From positions 1-12,074 of the forward strand of contig CALVXT010000018.1 in assembly GCA_944371545.1 (NCBI GenBank): a stretch of DNA of 12,074 bases, written 5' to 3'. Below, piece after piece: positions 1 through 7,354 of this stretch (the first letter of the stretch is position 1; the number at the start of each line of letters is the position of its first letter). The translations under genes were made by a program, and so were the position numbers. The stretch is from an uncultured Bacilli bacterium (GTDB lineage Bacteria > Bacillota_I > Bacilli_A > RF39 > UBA660). The notes beneath the pieces were generated by a model. It was not told the DNA's origin and did not search any database. It saw nothing but the letters and a program-made list of their open reading frames with translations.

Positions 1-864
1 GAAGCAAAATATACAGTATATAAAGATTGTAGTAATCAAACAAAGGTATATACAGAATCAAATTATGGAACATGTAGTAAAACATGTGGAGGAGGATTAC
101 AATACCGAGCTTATCAAATGAAAGATATCAAAACAGGGACAATATGTACAACAGGAAAAGACTCCAAAACATGTAATAGTTTTAGTTGTTGTAATGCTAC
201 TCAAATAAGTGGATATGGAAATTGGTCAGCATGTAGTGTAAGTTGTGGTGGTGGAACAAGGAGTAGAGAAGTATATTTAAAATCTGCATATACTGGAGAA
301 TCTTGTGGCACGACTTTTGAAAGTGAAAGTTGCAACACTCAGTCTTGTCGAACCTACTTAGTGAAACAAAACCAATTAAATGGCATTCACTTTACAGCAA
401 CACAATCTTGTTATGGAGGAAGTGCGGTAAGTTATAGTGAAGATAACGGATATCCAAATATCCGAGCAGGATTATATAATTCTAAAGTGGATGGTATTAT
501 ATACACAGAAAAAGTTGATTTAACAAATGTCAACACTTTATATCTAACTTATGATTTATCAACGTTAGCAGGTGGTCGTGTAGAATGGAGACTTTACACG
601 AGTAAACCAAGTTCTTGTAGGGATTCTTCCAGTTGTGGATATATTTGCAGCATAGGATATGATTATAAATACAGAGAATATATTTATAGGCAAACAGAAG
701 CTAATTATAATAATCCAGCTTATATCAGCAATGGTACAATGTCATATGATGTCTCAAAAATAACAGGAAGTTATTATATAGGCTTTTATGTCGTCCCGGC
801 CAGAGACTCAGAAGCTGATTCGGAAAATTATTTGTCATTTACAATAAAAGAATTGTATTATTAA
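1..864 (+). CDS. Partial secreted or surface protein with two TSP1 repeats (3' end of gene)
   Basis: The reading frame is open from base 1, so the start lies left of the window and 287 codons are visible. Two thrombospondin type 1-like repeats are seen: repeat A (about 61-192) and repeat B (about 211-348). Each has the hallmark C-S-x-x-C-G-G-G motif followed by an arginine-containing strand and a C-terminal C-x(3)-C pair; repeat B also has the tryptophan of the W-S-x-C-S signature. Each repeat lacks the cysteine that normally follows the R-x-R strand. After about base 349 comes a ~170-residue region rich in Tyr, Ser, Thr and Gly, probably a beta-sandwich, with four more cysteines in its middle. 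There is no LPxTG sorting signal or membrane segment at the C-terminus, so any anchoring must lie in the missing N-terminal part. TSP1 domains are adhesion modules best known from animals and apicomplexans. A surface-binding role here is inference. Confidence 0.8.
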   Translation, partial: EAKYTVYKDCSNQTKVYTESNYGTCSKTCGGGLQYRAYQMKDIKTGTICTTGKDSKTCNSFSCCNATQISGYGNWSACSVSCGGGTRSREVYLKSAYTGESCGTTFESESCNTQSCRTYLVKQNQLNGIHFTATQSCYGGSAVSYSEDNGYPNIRAGLYNSKVDGIIYTEKVDLTNVNTLYLTYDLSTLAGGRVEWRLYTSKPSSCRDSSSCGYICSIGYDYKYREYIYRQTEANYNNPAYISNGTMSYDVSKITGSYYIGFYVVPARDSEADSENYLSFTIKELYY

Positions 865-921
865 TAAATAAAAAATATGTTAAAAATACAAACTTAAAAA
901 AGAATTTATTGATTTAAATAG

Positions 922-944
922 AAAAAAATCATATAAATTTTTTT
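922..944 (+). terminator. Weak A/T-only hairpin after the TSP1 gene
   Basis: Eight A/T pairs (922-929 with 937-944) enclose a 7-base loop, and the right arm is a run of seven T. It lies 58 bases after the stop codon and could end transcription of the TSP1 gene. The stem has no G-C pair, so it is a weak candidate. The rest of the 221-base spacer (865-1085) is plain AT-rich sequence apart from the typA promoter. Confidence 0.3.
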
Positions 945-1025
945 GAAAATAAAAATATAAAATAGTTAAAAGAAAAATCGAGATAAATAAATATCTAACA
1001 AAAAATTTATGATAAAATAAAAAAC

Positions 1026-1054
1026 TTGCAAAATTTCCTTTTTTGTTGTATTAT
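1026..1054 (+). promoter_or_regulatory. Sigma-A type promoter of typA
   Basis: A -35 box TTGCAA (1026-1031) and a -10 box TATTAT (1049-1054) are separated by exactly 17 bases. Transcription would start near 1061, just upstream of the strong Shine-Dalgarno AAGGGG at 1072-1077. The -35 context CTTGCAAA also occurs at the secE promoter. Confidence 0.75.
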
Positions 1055-1085
1055 CACTTACGTATTTATTTAAGGGGATGAGTTT

Positions 1086-2888
1086 ATGGACAAAATCATA
1101 AATATCGCAGTTGTCGCTCACGTTGATGCTGGCAAAAGTACATTAGTAGACGCATTATTAAAACAAAATGGTGCTTTTAAGGCTCATGAAGAAGTTGGAG
1201 AACTAATCATGGATAGTGATTCTATTGAAAAAGAAAGAGGAATTACAATCTATTCAAAAAACTGTTCAATTCATTATAAAGATTACAAAATAAATATTGT
1301 GGATACTCCAGGTCATGCTGATTTTTCAAGTGAAGTAGAAAGAGTAATCAAAACAGTAGACACAGTTGTATTAATTGTGGATTCTTCAGAAGGTCCAATG
1401 CCTCAAACAAGATTTGTTTTGAAAAAAGCTTTAGAACAAAACTTAAAACCAATATTGTTTATCAATAAGATTGATAAGAAAGATGCTAGACCAACAGAAG
1501 TCGTTGACATGACATTTAATCTTTTCGTGGAATTGAATGCAACAGATGAGCAATTAGATTTTCCAATTGTTTATGGAGTAGCAAAAGATGGAAAATGTTC
1601 ATTGGACCCAGAACATTTAGAAGAAAATATTGAACCGCTTTTAGAAACTATTGTAAATCAAGTTTCACCATTCGAAGGAAATGAAAACGACCCATTGCAA
1701 TTACAAATAAGTAACTTAGATTATGATAATTTCTTAGGAAGATTAGGAATTGGCCGAATTACCAAAGGCGTAGTCAAAAATGGAGAAACGGTATCTTTAG
1801 CTAGAAATGATGGAAAAATTGAAAACTTCCGTATTTCAAAACTTTATGTTACCGAAGGAATTGAACGAGTTGAAAAAAAAGAAGCATATTATGGAGATAT
1901 TGTAACAATCGCTGGTTGTGCAGATATTTCAATTGGAGACACAATTTGTAGTAAAGATCACATTGATCCGCTTCCTCCAATTGTAATCGAAAGACCTACA
2001 TTATCTATGAACTTTTTAGTTAACAACGGACCTTTTGCTGGTCAAAGTGGAAAATTTTTAACAACTCGCCATATTAAAGAAAGATTAGAAAGAGAACTTC
2101 AAACAAACGTAGGTTTATTAGTTGAAGAACTTCCAAACTCTGATGGATATAAAGTAAGTGGTCGTGGGGAATTACACTTATCTATATTACTTGAAAATAT
2201 GCGAAGAGAAGGTTATGAACTTTGTGTATCAAAACCAGAAGTATTATTTGAAGAAATAAATGGTCAAAAATGTGAACCATTTGAAAGAGTAATTATTAAT
2301 TGTCCAGGAGAATATCAAGGAACAATAATTAATGATTTACAAGAAAGAAAAGCAACATTAGAAGTGGTTTCTACGACAGATGAAGGATACTCTCATCTAG
2401 AATTTTCAGCACCTACTCGTGGGCTTATCGGCTACAGAAGTGCTTTCATTACAAATACAAAAGGTGAAGGAATTATGGTTCGAAGTTTTGAGGACTATAA
2501 ACCATATGTTGGAGAGATTACAAGAAGAAAAAATGGCGTCCTAGTATCAATGGAAAACGGTAAAGCTTTAGGCTATTCTTTATGGAACTTACAAGATCGT
2601 GGAACACTTATCATCGACCCTGCAACGGATGTATATGTAGGTATGATTATTGGTATCCATAATCGTGATAATGATTTAGATGTAAATCCATGTAAAAATA
2701 AAAATCTAACAAATACCAGAGCTTCTGGTTCAGACGAAGCAATAAATTTAACAAAAGCAAAGAAATTTACATTAGAAGAAGCGTTAGAATTTATTGAAGA
2801 TGATGAGTATGTTGAAGTAACACCTGACGATATTCGTCTAAGAAAAGCTATATTAGACCCAAAAGAACGTTTTAGAAGTAATCGATAA
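1086..2888 (+). CDS. typA: Ribosome-associated translational GTPase TypA/BipA
   Basis: TypA binds the 70S ribosome and uses GTP; in other bacteria it assists 50S assembly and growth at low temperature or under stress. The 600 residues match the usual family length (about 605-615). G motifs are clear: P-loop AHVDAGKST (11-19), ERGITI (50-55), DTPGH with the catalytic His77 (73-77) and NKID (127-130). These are followed by the beta-barrel domain, the EF-G-like domains (SGRGELHLSILLE, then APTRGLIGYRS) and the TypA-specific C-terminal domain with the DRGTL and NPCKNKNLTNTRASG segments. The P-loop reads D-A-G-K-S as in EF-G, where TypA usually has D-H-G-K-T. The ATG at 1086 is 8 bases after the Shine-Dalgarno AAGGGG. 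The gene stands alone between its own promoter and terminator. Confidence 0.97.
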   Translation: MDKIINIAVVAHVDAGKSTLVDALLKQNGAFKAHEEVGELIMDSDSIEKERGITIYSKNCSIHYKDYKINIVDTPGHADFSSEVERVIKTVDTVVLIVDSSEGPMPQTRFVLKKALEQNLKPILFINKIDKKDARPTEVVDMTFNLFVELNATDEQLDFPIVYGVAKDGKCSLDPEHLEENIEPLLETIVNQVSPFEGNENDPLQLQISNLDYDNFLGRLGIGRITKGVVKNGETVSLARNDGKIENFRISKLYVTEGIERVEKKEAYYGDIVTIAGCADISIGDTICSKDHIDPLPPIVIERPTLSMNFLVNNGPFAGQSGKFLTTRHIKERLERELQTNVGLLVEELPNSDGYKVSGRGELHLSILLENMRREGYELCVSKPEVLFEEINGQKCEPFERVIINCPGEYQGTIINDLQERKATLEVVSTTDEGYSHLEFSAPTRGLIGYRSAFITNTKGEGIMVRSFEDYKPYVGEITRRKNGVLVSMENGKALGYSLWNLQDRGTLIIDPATDVYVGMIIGIHNRDNDLDVNPCKNKNLTNTRASGSDEAINLTKAKKFTLEEALEFIEDDEYVEVTPDDIRLRKAILDPKERFRSNR

Positions 2889-2919
2889 AAATCAATCAAA
2901 AATCAAGATTGATTTTTTT
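2887..2919 (+). terminator. Rho-independent terminator of typA
   Basis: An 11-bp stem pairs 2887-2897 with 2907-2917 around a 9-base loop, and the right arm runs into seven consecutive T (2913-2919). It begins at the typA stop codon. Confidence 0.85.
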
Positions 2920-2951
2920 AAACGAAGAAATTCTTGAATAAACTTTCACTC

Positions 2952-2980
2952 TTTAAAAATAGATATTTTTAAGGTATAAT
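2952..2980 (+). promoter_or_regulatory. Promoter of the three-gene membrane operon
   Basis: A perfect TATAAT (2975-2980) lies 17 bases after a weaker -35 box TTTAAA (2952-2957). The spacer carries a 7-bp inverted repeat (2955-2961 with 2964-2970, AAAAATA/TATTTTT), which could be an operator or simply AT-rich chance. The predicted start near 2987 precedes the Shine-Dalgarno at 3001. Confidence 0.6.
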
Positions 2981-3010
2981 AAATATACTAAAACTAATTA
3001 GAGGTGAAAA

Positions 3011-3499
3011 ATGAAAAAAATTAAAGACTTATGGAATAATAATCGTGTTTTGGTTGTGCTATGTACGATTATTATTATTTGCTTTTTAATAATGGGAGCA
3101 GTAGTAATCAAATACTTTATAGGATTTAATTCCTCAGAATATGGTGATCGTTTAGAAGATATTGAGAGTCTGCCATTAAAAGATGAAGATCGTACAGCTA
3201 TTGAAAACAAAGTAAAAGAAAATGAAAATGTAACAGAAGTATCTGTACATACCCAAGGAAAAATCATTTATATTCGAATCGTATTTACAAATACATCATT
3301 AGATAGAGCTAAAGAAATTGCTGCAACAACATTAGAAGTAATTAATGATGAATATAAAGCTCATTATGATATTCACTACACATTAGTACAAGAAGCTACA
3401 GATACAGTAGAAGGATATACAATTATGGGGGCTAAGAATATTCGTAATAGCTCAACAATTATATGGAATAATAATACCCCAGTAACTAAAGAGGAATAA
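3011..3499 (+). CDS. Small single-pass membrane protein of unknown function
   Basis: I do not recognise this family. The 162-residue product has a short basic N-terminus, one hydrophobic helix at about 13-33 and a soluble domain that would lie outside the cell. Residues about 45-128 alternate predicted helix (LPLKDEDRTAIENKVKE, then LDRAKEIAATTLEVINDEY) and strand (KIIYIRIVF, YDIHYTLVQE). This looks like a small alpha/beta fold, followed by an Asn- and Thr-rich tail. The ATG at 3011 sits 3 bases after GAGGTGA (3001-3007). It is the first gene of an operon; its stop is 3 bases before the ATG of the sensor gene, so the two are probably co-translated and may act together. There is no lipobox and no cysteine outside the membrane helix. 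Confidence 0.8.
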   Translation: MKKIKDLWNNNRVLVVLCTIIIICFLIMGAVVIKYFIGFNSSEYGDRLEDIESLPLKDEDRTAIENKVKENENVTEVSVHTQGKIIYIRIVFTNTSLDRAKEIAATTLEVINDEYKAHYDIHYTLVQEATDTVEGYTIMGAKNIRNSSTIIWNNNTPVTKEE

Positions 3500-3502
3500 T
3501 TT

Positions 3503-5521
3503 ATGAAAAAGAAACCAATAATAATAACTGCAGTCATTCTGATATTTCTAATTGGAGTAGGATGTTATTTCTACTTTTCAGATGAAAATCGTCTGACCGC
3601 TGAAGAACGAAGATGGCTCAATGATAACACATCAAATGTACAAAACATTTATGTAGTTAATGATGTCAATATTTTTGGCAATCTTGGAGAAGGAATTTAT
3701 TATCAATTCCTAGAAGATTTTACAAAGGATCAAGAAATAAGTTTTAATCCAATAACGATTACAAACACAGAAGAAAGCACTGGGCTTGCTTTAGAAGTAG
3801 GAAATGGTTTGCCAACAGATGCTCTAAATTTTTATACAGATCATTTCATTTTAGTTGGAAAAACAAACGAAAACATTACAGATAGTAAAAATATTAAAAA
3901 CAAAAATATTGGAGTTTTAGCTAGAGATGCAGAATATATTCGAAAATATTTTACTTCTTTAGAAGAAAATACTTTTACACCATTTGAAACATTTGAAGAT
4001 TTAATTACTAACTTAAATAATAATACATTAAACAATATTCTTATTCCAAGAATGGAAAATATGGATAAAATAATCGAACAAAACTATTGGATTCAATATC
4101 ATTTCAGCGATTTAACAAGAAATTACTATATAAAAGATGAAACAAATTCAACTCTTTTTCAAATATTAAAAAAATATTATAATTCATGGCAAGAAGAAAA
4201 TTTAGAAACAAAAATTTATGAAGAAGAAAGAAGACTTTTCACAACTAGTCTTAAAATATCAGATACAGCCTTAGATGAATTACAAAAAGAACCGTTAGAA
4301 TATGGATATTTAAACTATTTTCCTTATGAAATATATGGTGATGGCAAATATGGTGGAATTGTAGCTCAATATTTAACAAGATTTGCTGAATTTGCTAATA
4401 TCGAAATTGATTATCAAAAATACAATAGTGAAAAAAAATATACAAAAGATGTAAACAATAATGAACTAGACCTTTATACAAATTTTTCAAATCTAGGATT
4501 AAATGGTCAAGAAATCAGCTTGAATTTACCCATAATATTTGATATCTATGCTCATAAAGAAAATCCAATTGTTATTGAATCAATCGAATCATTAAAAAAC
4601 AAAGCAATTTATGTTGAAGAAAATTCTTATTTACAAACTAGATTGTCAATACTAGACGGTTGTACTTTAAAAACATTTAATTTATCAAAAATTGATTCTA
4701 TTTTAAAAGATGAAGAAAATCTTATTTTATTAGATCATCAAGTAGGAAACTATTTGCTAAAAAGTTCTTTAAAAGACTATACTTCAAGATATACATATAA
4801 TTTGAATGTCACGTATTCATTAAAATCTTTAGGAAATGAAACATTAAATACACTCCTAACAAGATACTTCAACTATTTAGATAACAAGGTACTTACAAAT
4901 ATAGGAATTCCAGAAAGTGAACTATTAGAAAAACGAGGTTCATTTATTGGGAGTCTTGCGAGATGGATACTATGGACAATTATCATTATTGCAGGTATTT
5001 TATTACTAATTTATCGTTCAAGTAAAAAAGTAAGATTGCAAAAGAAAATTAAAAAAGAAGATAAATTAAAATATATAGATCAATTAACTTCTTTAAAAAA
5101 TCGCAATTATTTAAATGAAAATCTTTCTACTTGGAATAAAAATACCATATATCCACAAAGTGTAGTGATGATTGATTTAAATAAAGTTCAAGAAATTAAT
5201 GATACATTAGGATATGAGCAAGGGGATAAACAGATTAAAGCAGCAGCAAATATTTTGATTAAAACACAACTAGACAATTCAGATATAATTAGAACAAATG
5301 GAAATGAATTTATGATTTATTTTGTTGGATATACTCAAAAACAAATAACAAGTTATATGCATAAATTAAATAAAAATTTTAAAAACTTACCATTTGATTA
5401 TGGTATCTGTATTAGTTATAGTATGATTGATAGTGATTTAAAATCAATAGAAGATGCCATTAATGAGTGTGTAGAAGATATTAAAAAACAAAAGGAACAA
5501 AAAAAGGACGAGGAAAAATGA
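3503..5521 (+). CDS. Membrane sensor: tandem solute-binding-like domains plus degenerate GGDEF
   Basis: The 672-residue product has an N-terminal membrane helix (about 5-25) and an L-T-x-E-E-x-x-W-L linker (31-39) like the one that precedes Venus-flytrap domains in BvgS-type sensors. Two extracellular solute-binding-like halves follow (about 45-240 and 262-475; the second opens with YLNYFPYEIYGDGKYGG). A second membrane helix (about 488-508) leads to a cytoplasmic GGDEF domain (about 520-660). Conserved GGDEF-domain features are D526-Q-L-T-S-L-K-N-R, metal ligand D558, N566-D567 and G574-D575. The signature itself reads N-G-N-E-F (599-603): the third position, a metal-binding Asp or Glu in active diguanylate cyclases, is Asn. 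No RxxD inhibitory site is visible. Cyclase activity is therefore unlikely; a receptor or scaffold role is inferred. Shine-Dalgarno AAAGAGGA is at 3488-3495. The stop overlaps the next gene by 4 bases (ATGA). Confidence 0.85.
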   Translation: MKKKPIIITAVILIFLIGVGCYFYFSDENRLTAEERRWLNDNTSNVQNIYVVNDVNIFGNLGEGIYYQFLEDFTKDQEISFNPITITNTEESTGLALEVGNGLPTDALNFYTDHFILVGKTNENITDSKNIKNKNIGVLARDAEYIRKYFTSLEENTFTPFETFEDLITNLNNNTLNNILIPRMENMDKIIEQNYWIQYHFSDLTRNYYIKDETNSTLFQILKKYYNSWQEENLETKIYEEERRLFTTSLKISDTALDELQKEPLEYGYLNYFPYEIYGDGKYGGIVAQYLTRFAEFANIEIDYQKYNSEKKYTKDVNNNELDLYTNFSNLGLNGQEISLNLPIIFDIYAHKENPIVIESIESLKNKAIYVEENSYLQTRLSILDGCTLKTFNLSKIDSILKDEENLILLDHQVGNYLLKSSLKDYTSRYTYNLNVTYSLKSLGNETLNTLLTRYFNYLDNKVLTNIGIPESELLEKRGSFIGSLARWILWTIIIIAGILLLIYRSSKKVRLQKKIKKEDKLKYIDQLTSLKNRNYLNENLSTWNKNTIYPQSVVMIDLNKVQEINDTLGYEQGDKQIKAAANILIKTQLDNSDIIRTNGNEFMIYFVGYTQKQITSYMHKLNKNFKNLPFDYGICISYSMIDSDLKSIEDAINECVEDIKKQKEQKKDEEK

Positions 5522-6372
5522 AAGTAATAAAGAGAGCAAAACAAGGTCTAAAAAGATTATGGAATATTTTAGCAAGAACAGATATGCTAGTCTTGCCAGG
5601 CCAATTAGCTTTCTTTTTTTTATTAGCAACCGTACCGACAATTACTTTAATTGCATATGGAGCATCTTTATTTAATGTTTCAATGGATTTTATTTCAAAT
5701 TTTCTTTTAAAAGCATTTGGTAGTGATATTGCCTCATTAATCACGCCAATGATTAATGATATTCATGTTTCTTTTGAGTTTTTAATACCTCTTTTTGTTG
5801 CGTTTTATGCTGCAAGCGGTGGAGCAAGTTCAATAATCGTTACATCAAATCAACTTTTAAATTTTGAGAATTCTTCTTTTCTAAAAAGAAAAATTAAAGG
5901 ACTAATTATGACATTAATTTTAATTAGTTTAATCGTTTTCCTTCTTTTAGTGCCAGCTTTTGGTGATAAGTTTATTGAGATGATTAAATATGTGAATATG
6001 AACCAAGCAGTAACAAACACAATTACTTTTATTATAAATGTATCAAAAGGACCCATTTCCTGGTTAGTTATTTTTTTCCTAGTAAAAATCATTTATACGA
6101 TGGCTCCTGATAAAAGAATGTCAAGTAGTTATACGACAAAAGGTTCAATCTTTACAACGCTTGGCTTTGTTGTGGTAACCTATATTTATTCATATTATGT
6201 AAATAATGTGGCTCATTATGACTTGCTTTATGGAGGACTTTCTCACTTTGTTGTTTTAATGATCTGGTTTTATTTAATCGCGTATATTGTTACAATTGGA
6301 ATTGCTATAAATGCTGAAGAACTAGATAACAGGCAAAAATTGGCAGTAAAAAAAGAGGAAAATAAACAATAA
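5518..6372 (+). CDS. YihY/BrkB family inner-membrane protein
   Basis: The 284-residue product fits the YihY/virulence factor BrkB family in length and layout: a short amphipathic N-terminus, an L-A-F-F-F-L-L-A-T-V-P segment in the first helix and about six membrane helices (roughly 24-50, 87-110, 127-150, 165-195, 209-229, 241-265). It ends in a charged cytoplasmic tail. The conserved Y-x-x-A-P-D-K-R-M segment after helix 4 and the G-G-L-S-H-F-V-V-L-M-I-W-F-Y stretch in the last helix support the call. The family was once annotated as RNase BN; that assignment was wrong, and its function is not firmly known (transport or envelope integrity). The ATG overlaps the stop of the sensor gene by 4 bases, so the two are translationally coupled. 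A structured spacer with a terminator follows. Confidence 0.9.
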   Translation: MKVIKRAKQGLKRLWNILARTDMLVLPGQLAFFFLLATVPTITLIAYGASLFNVSMDFISNFLLKAFGSDIASLITPMINDIHVSFEFLIPLFVAFYAASGGASSIIVTSNQLLNFENSSFLKRKIKGLIMTLILISLIVFLLLVPAFGDKFIEMIKYVNMNQAVTNTITFIINVSKGPISWLVIFFLVKIIYTMAPDKRMSSSYTTKGSIFTTLGFVVVTYIYSYYVNNVAHYDLLYGGLSHFVVLMIWFYLIAYIVTIGIAINAEELDNRQKLAVKKEENKQ

Positions 6373-6380
6373 TATTACTA

Positions 6381-6403
6381 TGCACACCGATATTATTCGT
6401 GCA
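6381..6403 (+). repeat. Dispersed repeat copy: TGCAC ... ATATTATTCGTGCA
   Basis: A 5-bp inverted repeat (TGCAC 6381-6385, GTGCA 6399-6403) flanks a sequence that shares the core ATATTATTCGTGC and the upstream TGCACxCC block with the 33-bp tandem units at 10217-10306. Relative to those units, about three bases are missing in the middle. It lies in the spacer after the YihY gene. Confidence 0.45.
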
Positions 6404-6455
6404 TTAAATAAATTTCATCTCTTTTTGATGAAAAAAGAAATGAAAGATAATATCG
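6388..6455 (+). other. Nested inverted repeats in spacer, possible structured RNA
   Basis: A perfect 9-bp stem pairs CGATATTAT (6388-6396) with ATAATATCG (6447-6455). It encloses a 7-bp hairpin, TTTCATC (6413-6419) with GATGAAA (6427-6433), loop of 7. The outer stem cannot form together with the TGCAC/GTGCA hairpin (6381-6403), because its left arm is that hairpin's loop. The structure abuts the terminator at 6456. It may be a 3'-end structure of the operon transcript or part of a switch; no known riboswitch was recognised. Confidence 0.4.
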
Positions 6456-6487
6456 AAAAGAGAAAAAAACTTCTCTTTTTTTATTTT
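6456..6487 (+). terminator. Rho-independent terminator after the sensor/YihY operon
   Basis: A 9-bp stem AAAAGAGAA (6456-6464) pairs with TTCTCTTTT (6471-6479) around a 6-base loop. It is followed by a T-rich run to 6487. It ends the operon that begins at 3011 and is 30 bases before the next coding start. Confidence 0.8.
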
Positions 6488-6517
6488 TAAGAGTAAAATA
6501 CTACTACAGGTGAGATA

Positions 6518-7342
6518 ATGAAAACAAACGAGTTTATAAGCAGAGCTTTAGAGTATGCAACTGCAATATATAAATTATATAAAAAATTAAACTTGTATAT
6601 TTCTCAAAATATGCAAGAAAACAAAGAATGGCAAAAAACAATTGAATACATATATTTAGTAGAAGAGATGGAACATCAATTATATGTTAGCATTTTACCG
6701 GCCTCTTTAATTTGGATTAAAAGTACTAAAGAGAAATTATTAGAAATGCATTCTGAAAAAAACTTTAAAAGCACATTAAATTTTTATATAGAAGGGGAAA
6801 CCCAACAAGAACAAATAATAAGAAGAGTCGAGTCTAAATTAAATAAAATACCTTATGACAATATCTTGTTTGGATTAGAAATTACAGATCCCTCAAACTA
6901 TATTTTTAATGACTGGCTAAGGATGTATTGGCAAAGAATAAAAAAGAATTCTAAAAATCCAATTGTTCAGGAAATGATGTTCCGACTTGCTTATTTAGAT
7001 GAAACATTTGAATCTCTTTGTATAAGAAATGGTTTTTCTTTGGAAACGAATTATTTGCCAATTTTAAATAGAGAACAGGAAGAAAAATATCCAGAAGATT
7101 ATCGATATTACAAGGAAGAAACGGGAATTGCTTTGGTTCTTGATGAATTCAAGTGGCTAAGCGATAAAAGAAAATTTGATTTACCACTTTCTTTAGAAGA
7201 TAATTTACGAGAAGAATGGATAAGAATGGTTTATGAAAATATTTCTGCAGAAGCTCAAGAAGAATTAATAAAAATGTTAGAGGAGATAAATGTAGAATTT
7301 TGTCAAAAATTAAATTTAACAAAAAAGAAGTTATTTCACTAA
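6518..7342 (+). CDS. Hypothetical soluble helical protein
   Basis: I do not recognise this 274-residue protein. It has no membrane helix or signal peptide. It appears almost wholly helical and is rich in Glu, Lys and aromatic residues; an acidic, Tyr-rich segment lies around 190-203 (NREQEEKYPEDYRYYKEE), and the C-terminus is basic (KKKLFH). No catalytic motif, zinc site or nucleotide-binding loop is apparent. The ATG at 6518 follows AGGTGAG (6508-6514) by 3 bases. The gene lies between the terminator at 6456-6487 and the rlmB promoter, so it is probably transcribed alone. No convincing promoter could be placed in the 30 bases before it: the best -10 (TAAAAT, 6494-6499) has no -35 and lies too close to the ribosome binding site. 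It may depend on read-through. In Bacilli this position upstream of rlmB often holds mrnC and cysS, which it does not resemble. Confidence 0.8.
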   Translation: MKTNEFISRALEYATAIYKLYKKLNLYISQNMQENKEWQKTIEYIYLVEEMEHQLYVSILPASLIWIKSTKEKLLEMHSEKNFKSTLNFYIEGETQQEQIIRRVESKLNKIPYDNILFGLEITDPSNYIFNDWLRMYWQRIKKNSKNPIVQEMMFRLAYLDETFESLCIRNGFSLETNYLPILNREQEEKYPEDYRYYKEETGIALVLDEFKWLSDKRKFDLPLSLEDNLREEWIRMVYENISAEAQEELIKMLEEINVEFCQKLNLTKKKLFH

Positions 7343-7354
7343 AAAAATGACTAT

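Noticed and set aside
2573..2899. Minus-strand frame overlapping the end of typA
   Set aside because: It lies almost wholly inside the clear typA gene and its product matches nothing; it is a shadow frame.
3503..3577. Lipobox at Cys21 of the GGDEF sensor
   Set aside because: The residues before it (G-V-G-C) lack the hydrophobic -3 position, and the sensor topology needs an uncleaved helix.
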